The translations under genes were made by a program, and so were the position numbers. From assembly GCF_009856825.1 (NCBI RefSeq), contig NZ_WVTD01000001.1, positions 124,001 to 188,000 of the forward strand: a stretch of DNA of 64,000 nt, read 5' to 3'. The notes beneath the pieces were generated by a model. The model did not search any database and was not told the origin of the DNA. It worked only from the letters and a program-made list of their open reading frames with translations. This stretch comes from Novosphingobium silvae. GTDB lineage: Bacteria > Pseudomonadota > Alphaproteobacteria > Sphingomonadales > Sphingomonadaceae. Positions 46,772 to 57,205 of the stretch are shown here, piece after piece. How positions within the stretch are numbered: position 1 is the first letter of the stretch; every line of letters starts with the position of its first letter.

Positions 46772-47556
46772 GGCTTGGGCGCCCTGAGCCGCACCGGCCC
46801 GAATGTCTCCTCCTGCACGATCTCGGCGCGGCCGGTGCGGGCGAGTTCAAGCGCCGCGACGAAGCTGGACGCCAGTGCGGAGCGGCGCAGGCGCGGATCG
46901 GCCCAGCCGTCATGGGCGGGCGGAAGGAAGTCGCGAAGGTCCATCCAGTCGATCGCGACGCCCAGCATCGAGGACACCCGGCTGATCGCGCTGTCCAAGG
47001 TCATCACCATGCGTTCGCGTACCATGTGGACCACCGGCTCTGACCGCATCCTCACGTCGCCATAGGCGCGCACGAGATCCAGCCATTCGCACCGCCATGA
47101 CGACTTGCGCTCGATGCGCAGTCCCTCGGGGGCGCCGCGCAGGAAAACGTCACGGCCCAGCCGGTCGCGCGCCATCAGCCGCGCCGCGGCCTCCCGCATC
47201 GCCCCAAGGCGCTGGAGGCGAAGCTGCAGGCGAAGCGCCATCTCTTCGGGGCTCGGATCCTCGGCCTCGTCGCGAGGCAGCAGCAGCGCGGATTTCAGAT
47301 ACGCAAGCCATGCCGCCATGACCAGGTAGTCGGCCGCCAGTTCCAGCCGCAGCGCCTCGGCCTCCTCGATATAGGTGAGGTATGCGTCCACCAGCTGGAG
47401 GATGGAAATGACCCGCAAGTCCACCTTCTGCCGCCGGGCAAGGTCGAGAAGCAGGTCGAGCGGGCCTTCCCACCCCTCTATCTCGAGGTAGAGCTTGTCG
47501 TCCCTGGCCCCGGTGCGATCCTCGACCTCCCACTCGTCATCAAACAGGGTGGCCAT
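46768..47556 (-). CDS. scpA: Segregation and condensation protein A (kleisin)
   Basis: The protein is 262 aa. The N-terminal segment LEGWEGPLDLLLDLARRQKVD-like core (about residues 27-47) is the kleisin signature that binds the SMC neck. A helical middle and C-terminal winged helix complete it. It closes the SMC ring in chromosome segregation. It starts three bases after the nagZ stop. Confidence 0.96.
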   Translation of the reverse strand: MATLFDDEWEVEDRTGARDDKLYLEIEGWEGPLDLLLDLARRQKVDLRVISILQLVDAYLTYIEEAEALRLELAADYLVMAAWLAYLKSALLLPRDEAEDPSPEEMALRLQLRLQRLGAMREAAARLMARDRLGRDVFLRGAPEGLRIERKSSWRCEWLDLVRAYGDVRMRSEPVVHMVRERMVMTLDSAISRVSSMLGVAIDWMDLRDFLPPAHDGWADPRLRRSALASSFVAALELARTGRAEIVQEETFGPVRLRAPKP

Positions 47557-47559
47557 TCG

Positions 47560-48567
47560 TCACGCAAGCGCCAGCAGCGCATCGCGGCGGGCGAGCAGTT
47601 GAGCGTTGTCGAACGCGGCGGGCATTGCGGCGCCGACGGAAAGCGCGCGGTCGAGCCGTGCCCGGGCCTGGTCGGTGATGGCGGGAAGGACCTGCGCGAT
47701 GCCGATCATGTCGTCCATCTTCGCCCAGCAGTTGAGCGCGAGATCGCAGCCGGCCGCGACCGCGCCCGCCGCCCGCTCGGGCACGGAACCCGAAAGCGCC
47801 TCCATGTCGAGGTCATCGCTCATCAGCAGTCCGTCGAAGCCGATGCTTCCCCGGATCACATCACCGATGACGGTGGGCGACAGCGTGCACGGGTTCTGAT
47901 TATCCCACGCGGAATAGAGCACGTGCGCCGTCATGCCGATCGCGGCACCGGCGAGCGCCCGGAACGGCGCGAGGTCGAGTTCAAGTTCCTCTGCCGAGGC
48001 GGCGACGGTCGGCAGTTCCTTGTGGCTGTCCGCCATGGCGCGGCCATGGCCGGGCATGTGCTTGATGCACCCCGCGATCCCTGCGCGCGCGAAGCCGTCG
48101 AGGATGGCGCGGCCAAGCGCGGCGACGCGCATCGGCTCGGATCCGAGCGCACGGTCGCCTATCACGTCGTGGGCGCCGGGCTGCCTTACGTCGAGCGAGG
48201 GGTGAAGGTCGACGGTGATCCCGCCTTCGGCAAGGTCGAGGCCGAGCGCGTGGGCGTTGAGGCGGGCGGCCTCGATCGCGCTGGCGGGGGCCATGTCGTA
48301 TAGACGGTCGAACACCTCGCCCGGCGGGTATTTCGGCCAGACGGGCGGCTTCATCCGCGCCACGCGGCCGCCTTCCTGGTCCACGCAGATCAGCAGGCGT
48401 TCACGCCCGTGGATCGAGCGAAGGTCGTCGGTCAGCGCGCGAACCTGTTCGCGGCTCTGCGCGTTGCGCCCGAACAGGACATAGCCGGCCGGGTCGGCAT
48501 CGCGGAAGAAGGCGCGCTCGTCATCGGTGAGGGTCAGGCCGGAAAGGCCGAATATCGCCGGGGTCAT
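47560..48567 (-). CDS. nagZ: Beta-N-acetylhexosaminidase (GH3)
   Basis: The protein is 335 aa, start ATG 48567. It removes GlcNAc from muropeptides during murein recycling and can affect AmpC induction. GH3 marks are VDQEGGRVARM, the catalytic H-D pair in CIKHMPGHGRAMADSHKELP and the nucleophile Asp in LLMSDDLDMEALSG. It heads the scp-tat operon, a synteny common in Alphaproteobacteria. It is divergent from the metalloprotease gene. Confidence 0.94.
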   Translation of the reverse strand: MTPAIFGLSGLTLTDDERAFFRDADPAGYVLFGRNAQSREQVRALTDDLRSIHGRERLLICVDQEGGRVARMKPPVWPKYPPGEVFDRLYDMAPASAIEAARLNAHALGLDLAEGGITVDLHPSLDVRQPGAHDVIGDRALGSEPMRVAALGRAILDGFARAGIAGCIKHMPGHGRAMADSHKELPTVAASAEELELDLAPFRALAGAAIGMTAHVLYSAWDNQNPCTLSPTVIGDVIRGSIGFDGLLMSDDLDMEALSGSVPERAAGAVAAGCDLALNCWAKMDDMIGIAQVLPAITDQARARLDRALSVGAAMPAAFDNAQLLARRDALLALA

Positions 48568-48728
48568 GCCTGGTTTGGTCGCAGAAACCGGAGCGCTCCG
48601 CAAGGAAGCGAGGGCAGCGGGATGTGGATGGACAAACGCGGGCACCGTCAGGCATAACGCAGCGCCCTGCGGGCATCTGCAGGCGCGGTGCTCGACATCT
48701 GGCGCGGAACGGTGCCACAATCGCCTCC

Positions 48729-49130
48729 ATGACACGCTCGTTCGGACCTCCCCCCTCCCCTGCGGATTTCGAGGCGCTCGCCCAGGCGGCCTTTGCGCGC
48801 ATCCCCGAGCCTTTCGCCCGGCATCTGGACGGGATCACCGTCCACATCGAGGAGTTCGCCGACGAGGAAACCCTGCGGGACATGGAGATCGAGGATCCCT
48901 TCGAACTCACCGGCCTTTACCACGGTCGTTCGATGGATTCCGATTCGGTCTGGGTCTCGGGAGAGTTCCCCCCGCGCATCACTCTCTATCGCCAGCCCCT
49001 GCTCGCAGAATGGTGCGAGAGCGCTGTGGGGCTGGAGGATCTCGTGACCCATGTCGTCATCCACGAGGTCGGCCATCACTTCGGCCTCTCCGACGAGGCC
49101 ATGCATGCGCTGGAAGACCAGGCGCGCTGA
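48729..49130 (+). CDS. Small zincin metallopeptidase (MMP-II type)
   Basis: The protein is 133 aa, starting at ATG 48729. The zinc motif HEVGHHFGLSDE has HExxH with a third ligand Asp. This short family (COG3824) has a minimal zincin fold seen in many bacteria. No signal peptide is visible, so it is cytoplasmic. The substrate is unknown. It lies 58 bases upstream of the nucleotidase gene. Confidence 0.9.
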   Translation: MTRSFGPPPSPADFEALAQAAFARIPEPFARHLDGITVHIEEFADEETLRDMEIEDPFELTGLYHGRSMDSDSVWVSGEFPPRITLYRQPLLAEWCESAVGLEDLVTHVVIHEVGHHFGLSDEAMHALEDQAR

Positions 49131-49188
49131 CGGCCGCGTCGCAAATTGGTCCTTTGAACGTCATGCTTGCGTGGGATAGAGCGCGGCC

Positions 49189-50952
49189 ATGACTCTCATT
49201 CACGTTCGGGCCCTCCCACTCCTCGCCTTTTCCCTGCTTGCCGCTTGCGCCGCCCCCCAGGCGGGCCGCAACACGGCAGCGCCCGCCGCGCCTTCGGGTC
49301 CGGTGGAAGTGGGCATCGTAGCGATCAACGACTTTCACGGCGCGCTCGAGCCGCCCCGGCAGGCCGTCCTGGTGAAGCAGCCCGACGGCTCGATGCTGTC
49401 GGTCCCGGCGGGAGGAGGCGCGTGGCTCGCTTCCGCGGTCGATTCGATCAAGGCCCGCCACGCCAATACCGTCGTCGTGGCGGCGGGCGACCTCACCAGC
49501 GCCTCGCAGCTGGCTTCCTCGCTCTACCTCGACGAGCCGTCGGTGGGCGTGCTCAACCGCATCGGCGTGGAATTCAACGCGGTCGGCAACCACGAGTTCG
49601 ATCGCGGCTGGAAGGAACTCCAGCGCCTGCAGAACGGCGGCTGCGAAAAGACCGGACGGCTCCAGCCATGCCAGCTCGAGCAGTTCACCGGAGCACGGTA
49701 CAAGTACCTGGCGGCCAGCACGTTCAAGGCGGATGGCAGCACACTGTTTCCGGCGACCGGCCTCAAGAGCTTCGGCGAGGGCGCGGACAAGGTGACGGTC
49801 GGCTTCATCGGTCTTTCGCTCAAGTCGGTGCCCACGCTGGTGTCGCCCACCCAGATTGCCGGACTGACCTTTGGTGACGAGGCAGAGGCCATCAACAAGG
49901 CCGTGCCGGTGCTCCGGGCGGCAGGAGCCGATGCGGTCGTCGTGCTCATCCACCAGGGCGGCAAGACGCCCGCCGGCGACCCCAACGGCTGTGCCGATTT
50001 CGCCGGCGACATCACGCCCATCCTCGACCGCCTGTCGCCCGGCGTCGATGTCGTGGTCTCGGGCCATACGCACTGGTCCTATGTCTGCAACTACCAACCG
50101 GCCGGCACCGGCGCGCCGATCCTGCTGACGAGCGCGGGCGTCTACGGTGAACTCGTCACCGACATCACGCTGAAGATCGATCCGGCCAGCCACCGCGTCG
50201 TTTCCTCGGCCGCCCACAACGTCATCGTCCAGTCCGAGCCCTTCACGTCGAGCCGGGGGGATGTCGCGACGACCGACGCCTTCCCGCCCTTCGCGCCTCG
50301 CGCCGATGTTGCCGCCTACGTCAAGCGCTACAAGGACGCCTCACTCTCGCTCGTGGCGCGGCCCGTCGGGCGGATCGCCGGAAGCGCATCCAAGGCCGAT
50401 GGCGAGGAGTCGGGCACGGGCGGCTCTCTGGGCAACCTGATCGCCGACGGGCAGCTTGCGGCCACACGGTCGGCCGGTGCGCAGATCTCGTTCACCAATC
50501 CCTTCGGCATCCGCGCTTCGCTGGTTCCGGCCGCCGACGGCAGCGTGACTTTCGGCCAGCTCTATGCGGTGCAGCCCTTCAACAACGAACTGGTGACGAT
50601 GACCCTCACGGGCGCTCAGCTGCGGGCCGTCATCGAGGAGGGCCTTGATGACAATGGCCCCAAGCAGGTCCTCTCGCCCTCCGCGGGGACCGCCTTTACC
50701 TACGACATGTCCAGGCCATCGGGCGCGCGTATCGTGTCGCTGACGCTGGACGGCAAGCCCGTGCTCGCCACAGGCACGTACAGGGTGAGCGTGGTCAACT
50801 TCCTCGCCGAAGGGGGTGACGGCTATTCCACTTTCGCAAAGGGCACCGATCGCACTCGCGGCGCGATCGACATCGATGCGCTGGAAGACTGGATCAAGGC
50901 CGCTCCGGTGCGTCAGGTGCCGCAGGAAACCCGCACCTCAAAGGTGAAGTAG
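49189..50952 (+). CDS. 5'-nucleotidase/2',3'-cyclic phosphodiesterase-type lipoprotein
   Basis: The protein is 587 aa. Lipobox LAAC is at about 17-20. The N-terminal metallophosphoesterase domain has AINDFHGALE, GDLTSAS-like and GNHEFD motifs, plus VSGHTHWSY. The C-terminal domain (from about 390) is 5_nucleotid_C with GSLGNLIADGQLAAT and NPFGIRASL. It should hydrolyse extracellular nucleotides to recover nucleosides and phosphate. Membrane lipid anchoring places it on the periplasmic face. Confidence 0.93.
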   Translation: MTLIHVRALPLLAFSLLAACAAPQAGRNTAAPAAPSGPVEVGIVAINDFHGALEPPRQAVLVKQPDGSMLSVPAGGGAWLASAVDSIKARHANTVVVAAGDLTSASQLASSLYLDEPSVGVLNRIGVEFNAVGNHEFDRGWKELQRLQNGGCEKTGRLQPCQLEQFTGARYKYLAASTFKADGSTLFPATGLKSFGEGADKVTVGFIGLSLKSVPTLVSPTQIAGLTFGDEAEAINKAVPVLRAAGADAVVVLIHQGGKTPAGDPNGCADFAGDITPILDRLSPGVDVVVSGHTHWSYVCNYQPAGTGAPILLTSAGVYGELVTDITLKIDPASHRVVSSAAHNVIVQSEPFTSSRGDVATTDAFPPFAPRADVAAYVKRYKDASLSLVARPVGRIAGSASKADGEESGTGGSLGNLIADGQLAATRSAGAQISFTNPFGIRASLVPAADGSVTFGQLYAVQPFNNELVTMTLTGAQLRAVIEEGLDDNGPKQVLSPSAGTAFTYDMSRPSGARIVSLTLDGKPVLATGTYRVSVVNFLAEGGDGYSTFAKGTDRTRGAIDIDALEDWIKAAPVRQVPQETRTSKVK

Positions 50953-50980
50953 GACGGAGGGAGCGCCGCCCTTCTATCGA

Positions 50981-52045
50981 TTAGAAACCCGCACCGAGCG
51001 GCCATTCCGGTGCGGCAAGGCCCATGACCTTGAACAAGTTCCCCATCTGGTCATCCTCGACCAGCCGGTCCCGGGCCGCTTCGATCGCCGGCGATTGCTG
51101 CGGGGCCGCTGCCGCCAGCTGGGCCGCGCGCATATCGATGCCGAGCGCGCGCAGGAATGCGCCCTGCCCTACCGTGCCCAGGTGACGCGCCCCGCCCGCG
51201 GCGGCCACTTCGGCCATCGTGGCGAAATCGACCAGGCAGGTGAGATCCGCCTCTCCCGGCAGCGCGAAAGGATCCACCTTGGTGTGATCCTTGAGCGCCT
51301 GTAGCGTCGAGCCCGACCGGGGCTCGGCATAGCCGTAGTCGATCAGCAGAGCCGCGCCTCCCTGCCCGGCCAGCCGGCGAGCGATCTCGTCGACGGCGGC
51401 GGCTGCACCCGGGCACGTCTCGATCAGGGTCTGGTCGGGCGCCTGCAGCAGGTGTTCCGGAACCGCGGCATCCATCGGCTTGTCGCCGGCAACCGGCAGT
51501 AACCGGCCCTCGCCGTCCTGACCTACCTGCCAGTCGACCATCCGCTCGCGCCAGCCTTCAGGCGTCTTCACCAGCTGGCGGACAGGCAGGGCATCCAGAA
51601 ATTCGTTGGCGACGATCAGCAGCGGGGCATCCGTGGGCAGCGTCGCGAGATCGTCATGCCACTGAGCCTCGGGCACGGCGCCGCGTTGCAGAGCGCGCAG
51701 CGCGGCCGACCCTTCCACGAAGTGGACATGCGGTGCCAGCCCCTGCCGCTTCATCGCCCGCAGCGCATCGCGTGCCAGCGTACCCCGGCCGGGACCAAGT
51801 TCCACATAGTGCACCGGCACGGGACGCCCGGCGCGCACCCAGATGTCGACCAGCCAGAGGCCGATCAGCTCGCCGAACATCTGGCTGATCTCGGGCGCGG
51901 TGATGAAGTCGCCGCCGCTGCCGAGCGGATCCTTGCCCGCGTAGTAGCGCGCATTCGATTCGCCCATGTAGTGCTGCAGCGTGATGGGCCCGAACCGGGC
52001 AATCAGGCGCTGGAACACGGAGCCGAGCGAGTCGCTCTCTGCCAT
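50981..52045 (-). CDS. MidA/NDUFAF7-family SAM-dependent methyltransferase
   Basis: The protein is 354 aa starting at ATG 52045. GPITLQHYMGESN near the start, YYAGKDPLGSGGDFITAPEISQMFGE and VELGPGRGTLARDALRA are typical of COG1565. The human relative NDUFAF7 methylates an Arg of complex I subunit NDUFS2; a bacterial target is not proven. It lies 11 bases downstream of lgt, an arrangement frequent in Alphaproteobacteria. Confidence 0.9.
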   Translation of the reverse strand: MAESDSLGSVFQRLIARFGPITLQHYMGESNARYYAGKDPLGSGGDFITAPEISQMFGELIGLWLVDIWVRAGRPVPVHYVELGPGRGTLARDALRAMKRQGLAPHVHFVEGSAALRALQRGAVPEAQWHDDLATLPTDAPLLIVANEFLDALPVRQLVKTPEGWRERMVDWQVGQDGEGRLLPVAGDKPMDAAVPEHLLQAPDQTLIETCPGAAAAVDEIARRLAGQGGAALLIDYGYAEPRSGSTLQALKDHTKVDPFALPGEADLTCLVDFATMAEVAAAGGARHLGTVGQGAFLRALGIDMRAAQLAAAAPQQSPAIEAARDRLVEDDQMGNLFKVMGLAAPEWPLGAGF

Positions 52046-52056
52046 GCGCCCGTTCC

Positions 52057-52956
52057 TCAGGTGATCTCGATCGGGCGCCGCGTAGAGAGCGCCGGGCGCG
52101 ACAGGGCGCGTGCGATCAGGAACAGGCCGAGGAGGATGAGCGGAATGGTGAGCCACTGCCCCATCGACAGTCCCGTCGCCTCGGCGAACTGCGACAGCTG
52201 CTTGTCGGGCTCGCGGTAGAATTCCACGGTGAAGCGGGCCGCGGCGATGCCGGCGGTGAATACGCCGACGAGCAGGCCCGGGCGGAAGCGGGCACGCGTC
52301 TTCCAGAACAGCACCAGCATGATGACGATCATCGCCAGTCCTTCGAGGCCGGCTTCGTAAAGCTGGCTCGGGTGCCGTGGCAACTGGTCGGGCGCGTCGG
52401 GGAAGACCATGGCCCAGGGCACATAGCCGGAAACCACCCGGCCCCACAGCTCGCCGTTCACGAAGTTGGCAAGGCGACCGAACAGCATGCCGAAAGGCAC
52501 GCAGACCGCGATGTAGTCCGCCACCCGAACGAAGTTCAGCTTGTTGCGCCACGCCACCCATGCCAGCGCCAGCAGCACGCCGATGAGGCCGCCGTGGAAG
52601 CTCATGCCCCCGTGCCAGAGCTTGAACAGCTCGGACGGCTGGGTCCACAGGCTGGGGATGTTGGAGCTGCCGCCCGTGTAGAAGGTGGCATAGCCCAGCC
52701 TTCCCCCCAGGATGATGCCGATCGTGCAGTAGAAGAACAGGTCGTCGGCATGGCGCTGCGCGAGCGGCGCGCCGGGTGCCTTGATCATGCGCGTCAGGTG
52801 CCAATAGCCCAGCACGATACCCGCCAGGTAGGCGAGCGAATACCAGCGCAGTTCGAAGCTGCCGATGCGGAACAGGTAGTTCTTGAGGCCCAGGTTGACC
52901 CAGTAGATGGGCTCGTGCGCCTCTGCCGCGGCTGCGGCGAGCAGTGTCAGGGACAA
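52057..52956 (-). CDS. lgt: Prolipoprotein diacylglyceryl transferase
   Basis: The protein is 299 aa. A TTG at 52956 with GAGGT about seven bases upstream is the best start; no ATG or GTG fits. Seven membrane helices are visible. Lgt signatures are GGRLGYATFY, HGGMSFHGG and GRLANFVNGELWGR. It adds diacylglycerol to the lipobox Cys of lipoproteins, several of which are encoded in this window. It is divergent from glnD with about 220 bases between. Confidence 0.95.
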   Translation of the reverse strand: MSLTLLAAAAAEAHEPIYWVNLGLKNYLFRIGSFELRWYSLAYLAGIVLGYWHLTRMIKAPGAPLAQRHADDLFFYCTIGIILGGRLGYATFYTGGSSNIPSLWTQPSELFKLWHGGMSFHGGLIGVLLALAWVAWRNKLNFVRVADYIAVCVPFGMLFGRLANFVNGELWGRVVSGYVPWAMVFPDAPDQLPRHPSQLYEAGLEGLAMIVIMLVLFWKTRARFRPGLLVGVFTAGIAAARFTVEFYREPDKQLSQFAEATGLSMGQWLTIPLILLGLFLIARALSRPALSTRRPIEIT

Positions 52957-53178
52957 GTCTTGGACCTCGCGTGCTTCATGTCCGGGCGCTCTGGGCGGGG
53001 CGCCTTGAATGGCCGGCCTTCTGGCATAGGCCGCCACGCGATGGTAGCCGGCAATTCGAATCGGCAGGGATAATCGGCCGATCGCCTGGTCGCGGAGCGG
53101 GGAGCCTCGCGAATATCCGCAGCCTGCGCGGCACCTGCCGTCTTTCCCTTCGCCGTCCCAGCCCCTAGATGCTGAGGC

Positions 53179-55935
53179 ATGAGCAGCAGCGTGATCCGCA
53201 TCCCCTCTCCCCGTTCCGTGATCGACCGGCGCGACCTCGTCGAGCGGATCGAGGCGACCGTTGCCGAGCATGGCGGCGTCAAGGGCCGCAAGGTGATCGT
53301 CGAGCTGCTGCGCACGGCGCTGGAGAACGGCCGGGCCGAGATCGCCCGCCGGCTCATCGGCAAGCCCTCCGCAGGCCACGAGGTGGCCGAGGCGCAGGCG
53401 TTCCTGATCGACCAGCTGATCCGCGTGATCCATGACCACGTCGTCGCCAACGTCTACCCTGCCAGCAACCGCTCCAAGGGCGAGCGGCTGACGATCATGG
53501 CGGTGGGCGGCTATGGCCGGGGCGAGATGGCGCCCCATTCCGATGTCGACATCGCCTTCCTCACGCCCATCAAGCAGACGCCCTGGTGCGAGCAGGTCAT
53601 CGAGGCGATGCTTTACTTCATGTGGGACCTGTCGCTGAAGGTCGGCCATTCCAGCCGCTCGCTGGACGACATGGTGCGCATGTCGAAGTCGGACCTGACG
53701 ATCCGCACCGCGATGCTGGAGGGCCGCTACGTCTGGGGCGACCAGGACCTGTTCGAGGAAGCGCGCACCCGTTTCTTTCGCGACGTCGTCTCGGGCACCG
53801 AGCGGCAGTTCGTGGTCGAGAAGCTGACCGAGCGCGAGGAGCGCCACAAGCGCATGGGCGACAGCCGCTATGTGGTCGAACCGAACATCAAGGAAGGAAA
53901 GGGGGGCCTGCGCGACCTCCACACGCTCTACTGGATCGGCAAGTACATCCACAAGGTCCGCTCGCCCGCCGAGCTGGTGGACGTGGGCCTGCTCACTCAC
54001 AAGGAATACCGCTCGTTTCGCCGCGCCGAGAACTTCTTCTGGGCGGTGCGCTGCCACCTTCACACCATCACCCGCCGCGCCGAGGATCGCCTGACCTTCG
54101 ACATGCAGCGCGAGGTGGCGGCCCGCATGAACTACTCCGACCGCCCCGGGAAAAGCGCGGTCGAACGGTTCATGCAGATGTTCTTCCTGCAGGCGAAAGT
54201 GGTCGGCAACCTGACCGGCGTCTTCCTCGCCCAGCTGGACGACCAGTTCGCCAAGCGCCAGCCGCGCGGCCTGCTGGCCGGCTTCCGCGCCAAGGAGCGC
54301 ATCGTGAAGGGCTACAAGGTGTTCGGCGGCCGCGTACGCGCGCCCTCGGACGACTGGTTCGCCCGCGATCCGGTGCGCATGCTCGAGATCTTCGTGCTGG
54401 CCGACCGCGAGCGGCTGGAGATCCATCCCGAAACGCTGCGCCTGATCTCCCGCGATGCCGCGCTGATTCGCGACGAGGTGCGGATGGACCGGCGCGCCAA
54501 CGAGCTGTTCATGGAGCTGCTCACCAGCCGCAACAATCCCGAGGTGGCGCTGCGCAGCTTCAACGAAGCGGGGGTCTTCGGCCGTTTCGTGACCGAGTTC
54601 GGCCGCGTGAACGCGCAGATGCAGTTCGACATGTACCACCACTACACGGTGGACGAGCATACCATCCGCGCCATCGGCCTTGTCGCCCGCATCGAGAAGG
54701 GCGAGCTGAAGGACGACCACCCGCTCGCGCACGAGGTGATCCACAAGCTCCGCTCGCGCCGGGCGCTCTACGTGGCAACGCTGCTTCACGACATTGCCAA
54801 GGGCCGCAAGGGCGATCACTCCATCCTTGGCGCGGAAATCGCGCTGAAGCTGTGTCCGCGCTTCGGGCTGGACGAGGAGGAAACCGAGCTCGTCTCATGG
54901 CTGGTGCGCCATCACCTGCTGCTTTCGGCCACGGCGATGAAGCGCGACTTGTCGGACGGCAAGACCATCGCCGACTTCGTCGAGGTCGTTCAGTCCGTCG
55001 ATCGCCTGCGCCAGCTGACGGTGCTGACCATCGTCGATATCCGGGCGGTGGGCCCGGGTACGTGGAACTCATGGAAGCGCCAGCTCATCGCCACGCTTTA
55101 CGGCGCCGCGGAAGAGCGCCTCCGCCTCGGCCATGCAGAGTTCGGACGTCCCAAGCGGGTGGAAGCGAAGAAGGCAGCCGTGGCGGCGCTGGGGGGCGAG
55201 TACCCGGGCCTGATCGACAGGATCGGAGCGGCCATGGGCGATGCCTACTGGATCGCCGAACCCGAGGACGTGATCGCGCGCAACCTCGTGCAGCTCGTGG
55301 CCAGCGCGAACGAGCCGCTCTCGATCTCGACCGAGTACTACCCCGCGCGCGGCGCCACGCTGGTGACGGTGATCGCGTCCGACCACCCGGGACTGTTCTA
55401 TCGGATCGCCGGCGGCATCCACCTGGCGGGCGGCAACATCATCGACGCGCGCATTCACACGACGCGCTCTGGACGCGCGGTGGACAATTTCCTCGTGCAG
55501 GATCCCCTTGGTCGCCCGTTCATGGAGGCGAGCCAGCTCGAACGCCTCGGCACGTCGATCGAGAGCGCGCTCGCCAACCGCATCAGGATCCTGCCCCAGC
55601 TTGTCGCCAAGCCGGACGCGCGCCCCCGGGCCGACGCCTTCGAGGTGCGCCCGCGCGTGCTGTTCGACAACAAGGCATCCAACCGCTTCACCGTCGTCGA
55701 AGTCAACGCCCGCGACAAGCCTGCGCTGCTCAACCGGCTGGCCCATGCGCTGTTCGAATCGAAGCTAATGGTCCATTCCGCCCATATCGCCACTTACGGC
55801 GAACGCGCGGCGGACACTTTCTACGTGACCGACCTCCTGGGCGAAAAGCTCACCGCGCCGCAACGGCTGAAGGCGGTGGAGCGCCGGCTGCTGGAAGCCG
55901 CCACCGAATCGATCGCAGCCGAGGCGGCCGCCTGA
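53179..55935 (+). CDS. glnD: Bifunctional [PII] uridylyltransferase/uridylyl-removing enzyme
   Basis: The protein is 918 aa, matching the usual 850-950. It has the nucleotidyltransferase site GGYGRGEMAPHSDVDI near residue 110, a GlnD-specific helical region with KEGKGGLRDLHTL, an HD domain with LLHDIAKGRKGDHS near residue 536, and two C-terminal ACT domains (from about 727 and 835) for glutamine sensing. It uridylylates PII Tyr51 when nitrogen is scarce and removes it when plentiful. Confidence 0.97.
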   Translation: MSSSVIRIPSPRSVIDRRDLVERIEATVAEHGGVKGRKVIVELLRTALENGRAEIARRLIGKPSAGHEVAEAQAFLIDQLIRVIHDHVVANVYPASNRSKGERLTIMAVGGYGRGEMAPHSDVDIAFLTPIKQTPWCEQVIEAMLYFMWDLSLKVGHSSRSLDDMVRMSKSDLTIRTAMLEGRYVWGDQDLFEEARTRFFRDVVSGTERQFVVEKLTEREERHKRMGDSRYVVEPNIKEGKGGLRDLHTLYWIGKYIHKVRSPAELVDVGLLTHKEYRSFRRAENFFWAVRCHLHTITRRAEDRLTFDMQREVAARMNYSDRPGKSAVERFMQMFFLQAKVVGNLTGVFLAQLDDQFAKRQPRGLLAGFRAKERIVKGYKVFGGRVRAPSDDWFARDPVRMLEIFVLADRERLEIHPETLRLISRDAALIRDEVRMDRRANELFMELLTSRNNPEVALRSFNEAGVFGRFVTEFGRVNAQMQFDMYHHYTVDEHTIRAIGLVARIEKGELKDDHPLAHEVIHKLRSRRALYVATLLHDIAKGRKGDHSILGAEIALKLCPRFGLDEEETELVSWLVRHHLLLSATAMKRDLSDGKTIADFVEVVQSVDRLRQLTVLTIVDIRAVGPGTWNSWKRQLIATLYGAAEERLRLGHAEFGRPKRVEAKKAAVAALGGEYPGLIDRIGAAMGDAYWIAEPEDVIARNLVQLVASANEPLSISTEYYPARGATLVTVIASDHPGLFYRIAGGIHLAGGNIIDARIHTTRSGRAVDNFLVQDPLGRPFMEASQLERLGTSIESALANRIRILPQLVAKPDARPRADAFEVRPRVLFDNKASNRFTVVEVNARDKPALLNRLAHALFESKLMVHSAHIATYGERAADTFYVTDLLGEKLTAPQRLKAVERRLLEAATESIAAEAAA

Positions 55936-56019
55936 AAGCAGGCCGTGGGTGAAAACAGGAGTTGAAACGGCGTCCGGATCGTCCCACCTGTTGCACTGCA
56001 ACAAAACGGGGCAGAACAT

Positions 56020-57183
56020 TTGACCCAGAGTTCTTCCGTCACCCGCTCGCACCCCTCGTCCAACCTTCGGCCGCAGACCGTCCTCGTCCTGCAGGGCGGC
56101 GGCGCGCTTGGCGCCTATCAGGCCGGCGTCTACGAGGCTCTCGCCGAAGACGATGCCCAGCCCGACTGGGTTGCCGGCATTTCGATCGGCGCCATCAATG
56201 CGGCCATCATAGCCGGTAACGCTCCGCAGGACCGCGTCGCCGCGCTGCGAAAGTTCTGGCGGCAGGTCTCCTCCGAACTTCTCTACCGGCTCGACGAGCC
56301 GCTCGGCTTCGCGCGCCGCACCTTCAACGAGGCCTCGGCACAGTGGGTGGCGGCGTTCGGCGCGCCCGGCTTCTTCACCCCGCGCATCCCTCTTCCGCTG
56401 CCCGAATGGCCTGCGGAACTCGGGCGGCTCAGCTATTACGACACCACGCCCTTGCGCAACACGCTGCTCGACCTCGTCGATTTCGACCGGCTCAACCGCA
56501 CGGACCTGCGCTTCAGCGTGGGCGCGGTGAACATGCTGAACGGCAACTTCGCCTATTTCGACAACACCGAGCGGACCATCCGACCCGAGCACATCATGGC
56601 AAGCGGCGCACTGCCGCCCGGTTTCCCGCCGGTGGAGATCGACGGAGAATGGTACTGGGACGGCGGGCTCGTCTCGAACACTCCGCTCCAGTACGTGCTC
56701 GACAACCGTCCCTCCTGCGAGATGACGGTGTACCAGGTGGACCTGTTCTCATCGCGCGGGATCGTGCCGCGCACGATGGCCGACGTCGCCCAGCGCGAAA
56801 AGGACATTCGTTTCTCCAGCCGCACGCGTCTGGGGACCGACCAGTCGAAGAAGCTCCAGCAGATGTGCGCCGCGGCCAAGCGGCTGGCCCAGCGGCTTCC
56901 ACCCGAATTCCAGGACGATCCGGACCTTGCCCGCCTGCTCGATTGCCGGCCTGCGGGCGCGGTGGCGGTCATGCACCTCATCAATCGTCCCGACGACTAC
57001 GAGACCAACTCCAAGGACTACGAGTTCTCGCGCATGACGATAGACGAGCACTGGGCCGCCGGCCGTGCCGACGCGCACCGCTCGCTGGTCCATCCCGACT
57101 GGCTGGAGCGCAATCTCAAGCCCGACGAGATCGTCACCTTCGATCTGGCGGGCGTGCACCCGGAAAAGCCGCTGAGTGCCTGA
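56020..57183 (+). CDS. Patatin-like phospholipase
   Basis: The protein is 387 aa, starting at TTG 56020; no better start is seen. The Ser-Asp dyad can be placed at Ser55 in GISIG and Asp214 in WDGGLVSN. The oxyanion loop is [11 protein letters not shown] at 26-36. The C-terminal third resembles DUF3734, often attached to patatins next to 3-hydroxybutyrate dehydrogenase. Its substrate could be phospholipid or a PHB-related ester. It lies 22 bases before bdhA. Confidence 0.9.
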   Translation: MTQSSSVTRSHPSSNLRPQTVLVLQGGGALGAYQAGVYEALAEDDAQPDWVAGISIGAINAAIIAGNAPQDRVAALRKFWRQVSSELLYRLDEPLGFARRTFNEASAQWVAAFGAPGFFTPRIPLPLPEWPAELGRLSYYDTTPLRNTLLDLVDFDRLNRTDLRFSVGAVNMLNGNFAYFDNTERTIRPEHIMASGALPPGFPPVEIDGEWYWDGGLVSNTPLQYVLDNRPSCEMTVYQVDLFSSRGIVPRTMADVAQREKDIRFSSRTRLGTDQSKKLQQMCAAAKRLAQRLPPEFQDDPDLARLLDCRPAGAVAVMHLINRPDDYETNSKDYEFSRMTIDEHWAAGRADAHRSLVHPDWLERNLKPDEIVTFDLAGVHPEKPLSA

Positions 57184-57205
57184 CGAACAAGATGGGAGTA
57201 GCTGC

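Noticed and set aside
52957..54819. N-terminal extension of the lgt frame antisense to glnD
   Set aside because: The frame stays open by chance; only the part from TTG 52956 resembles Lgt.
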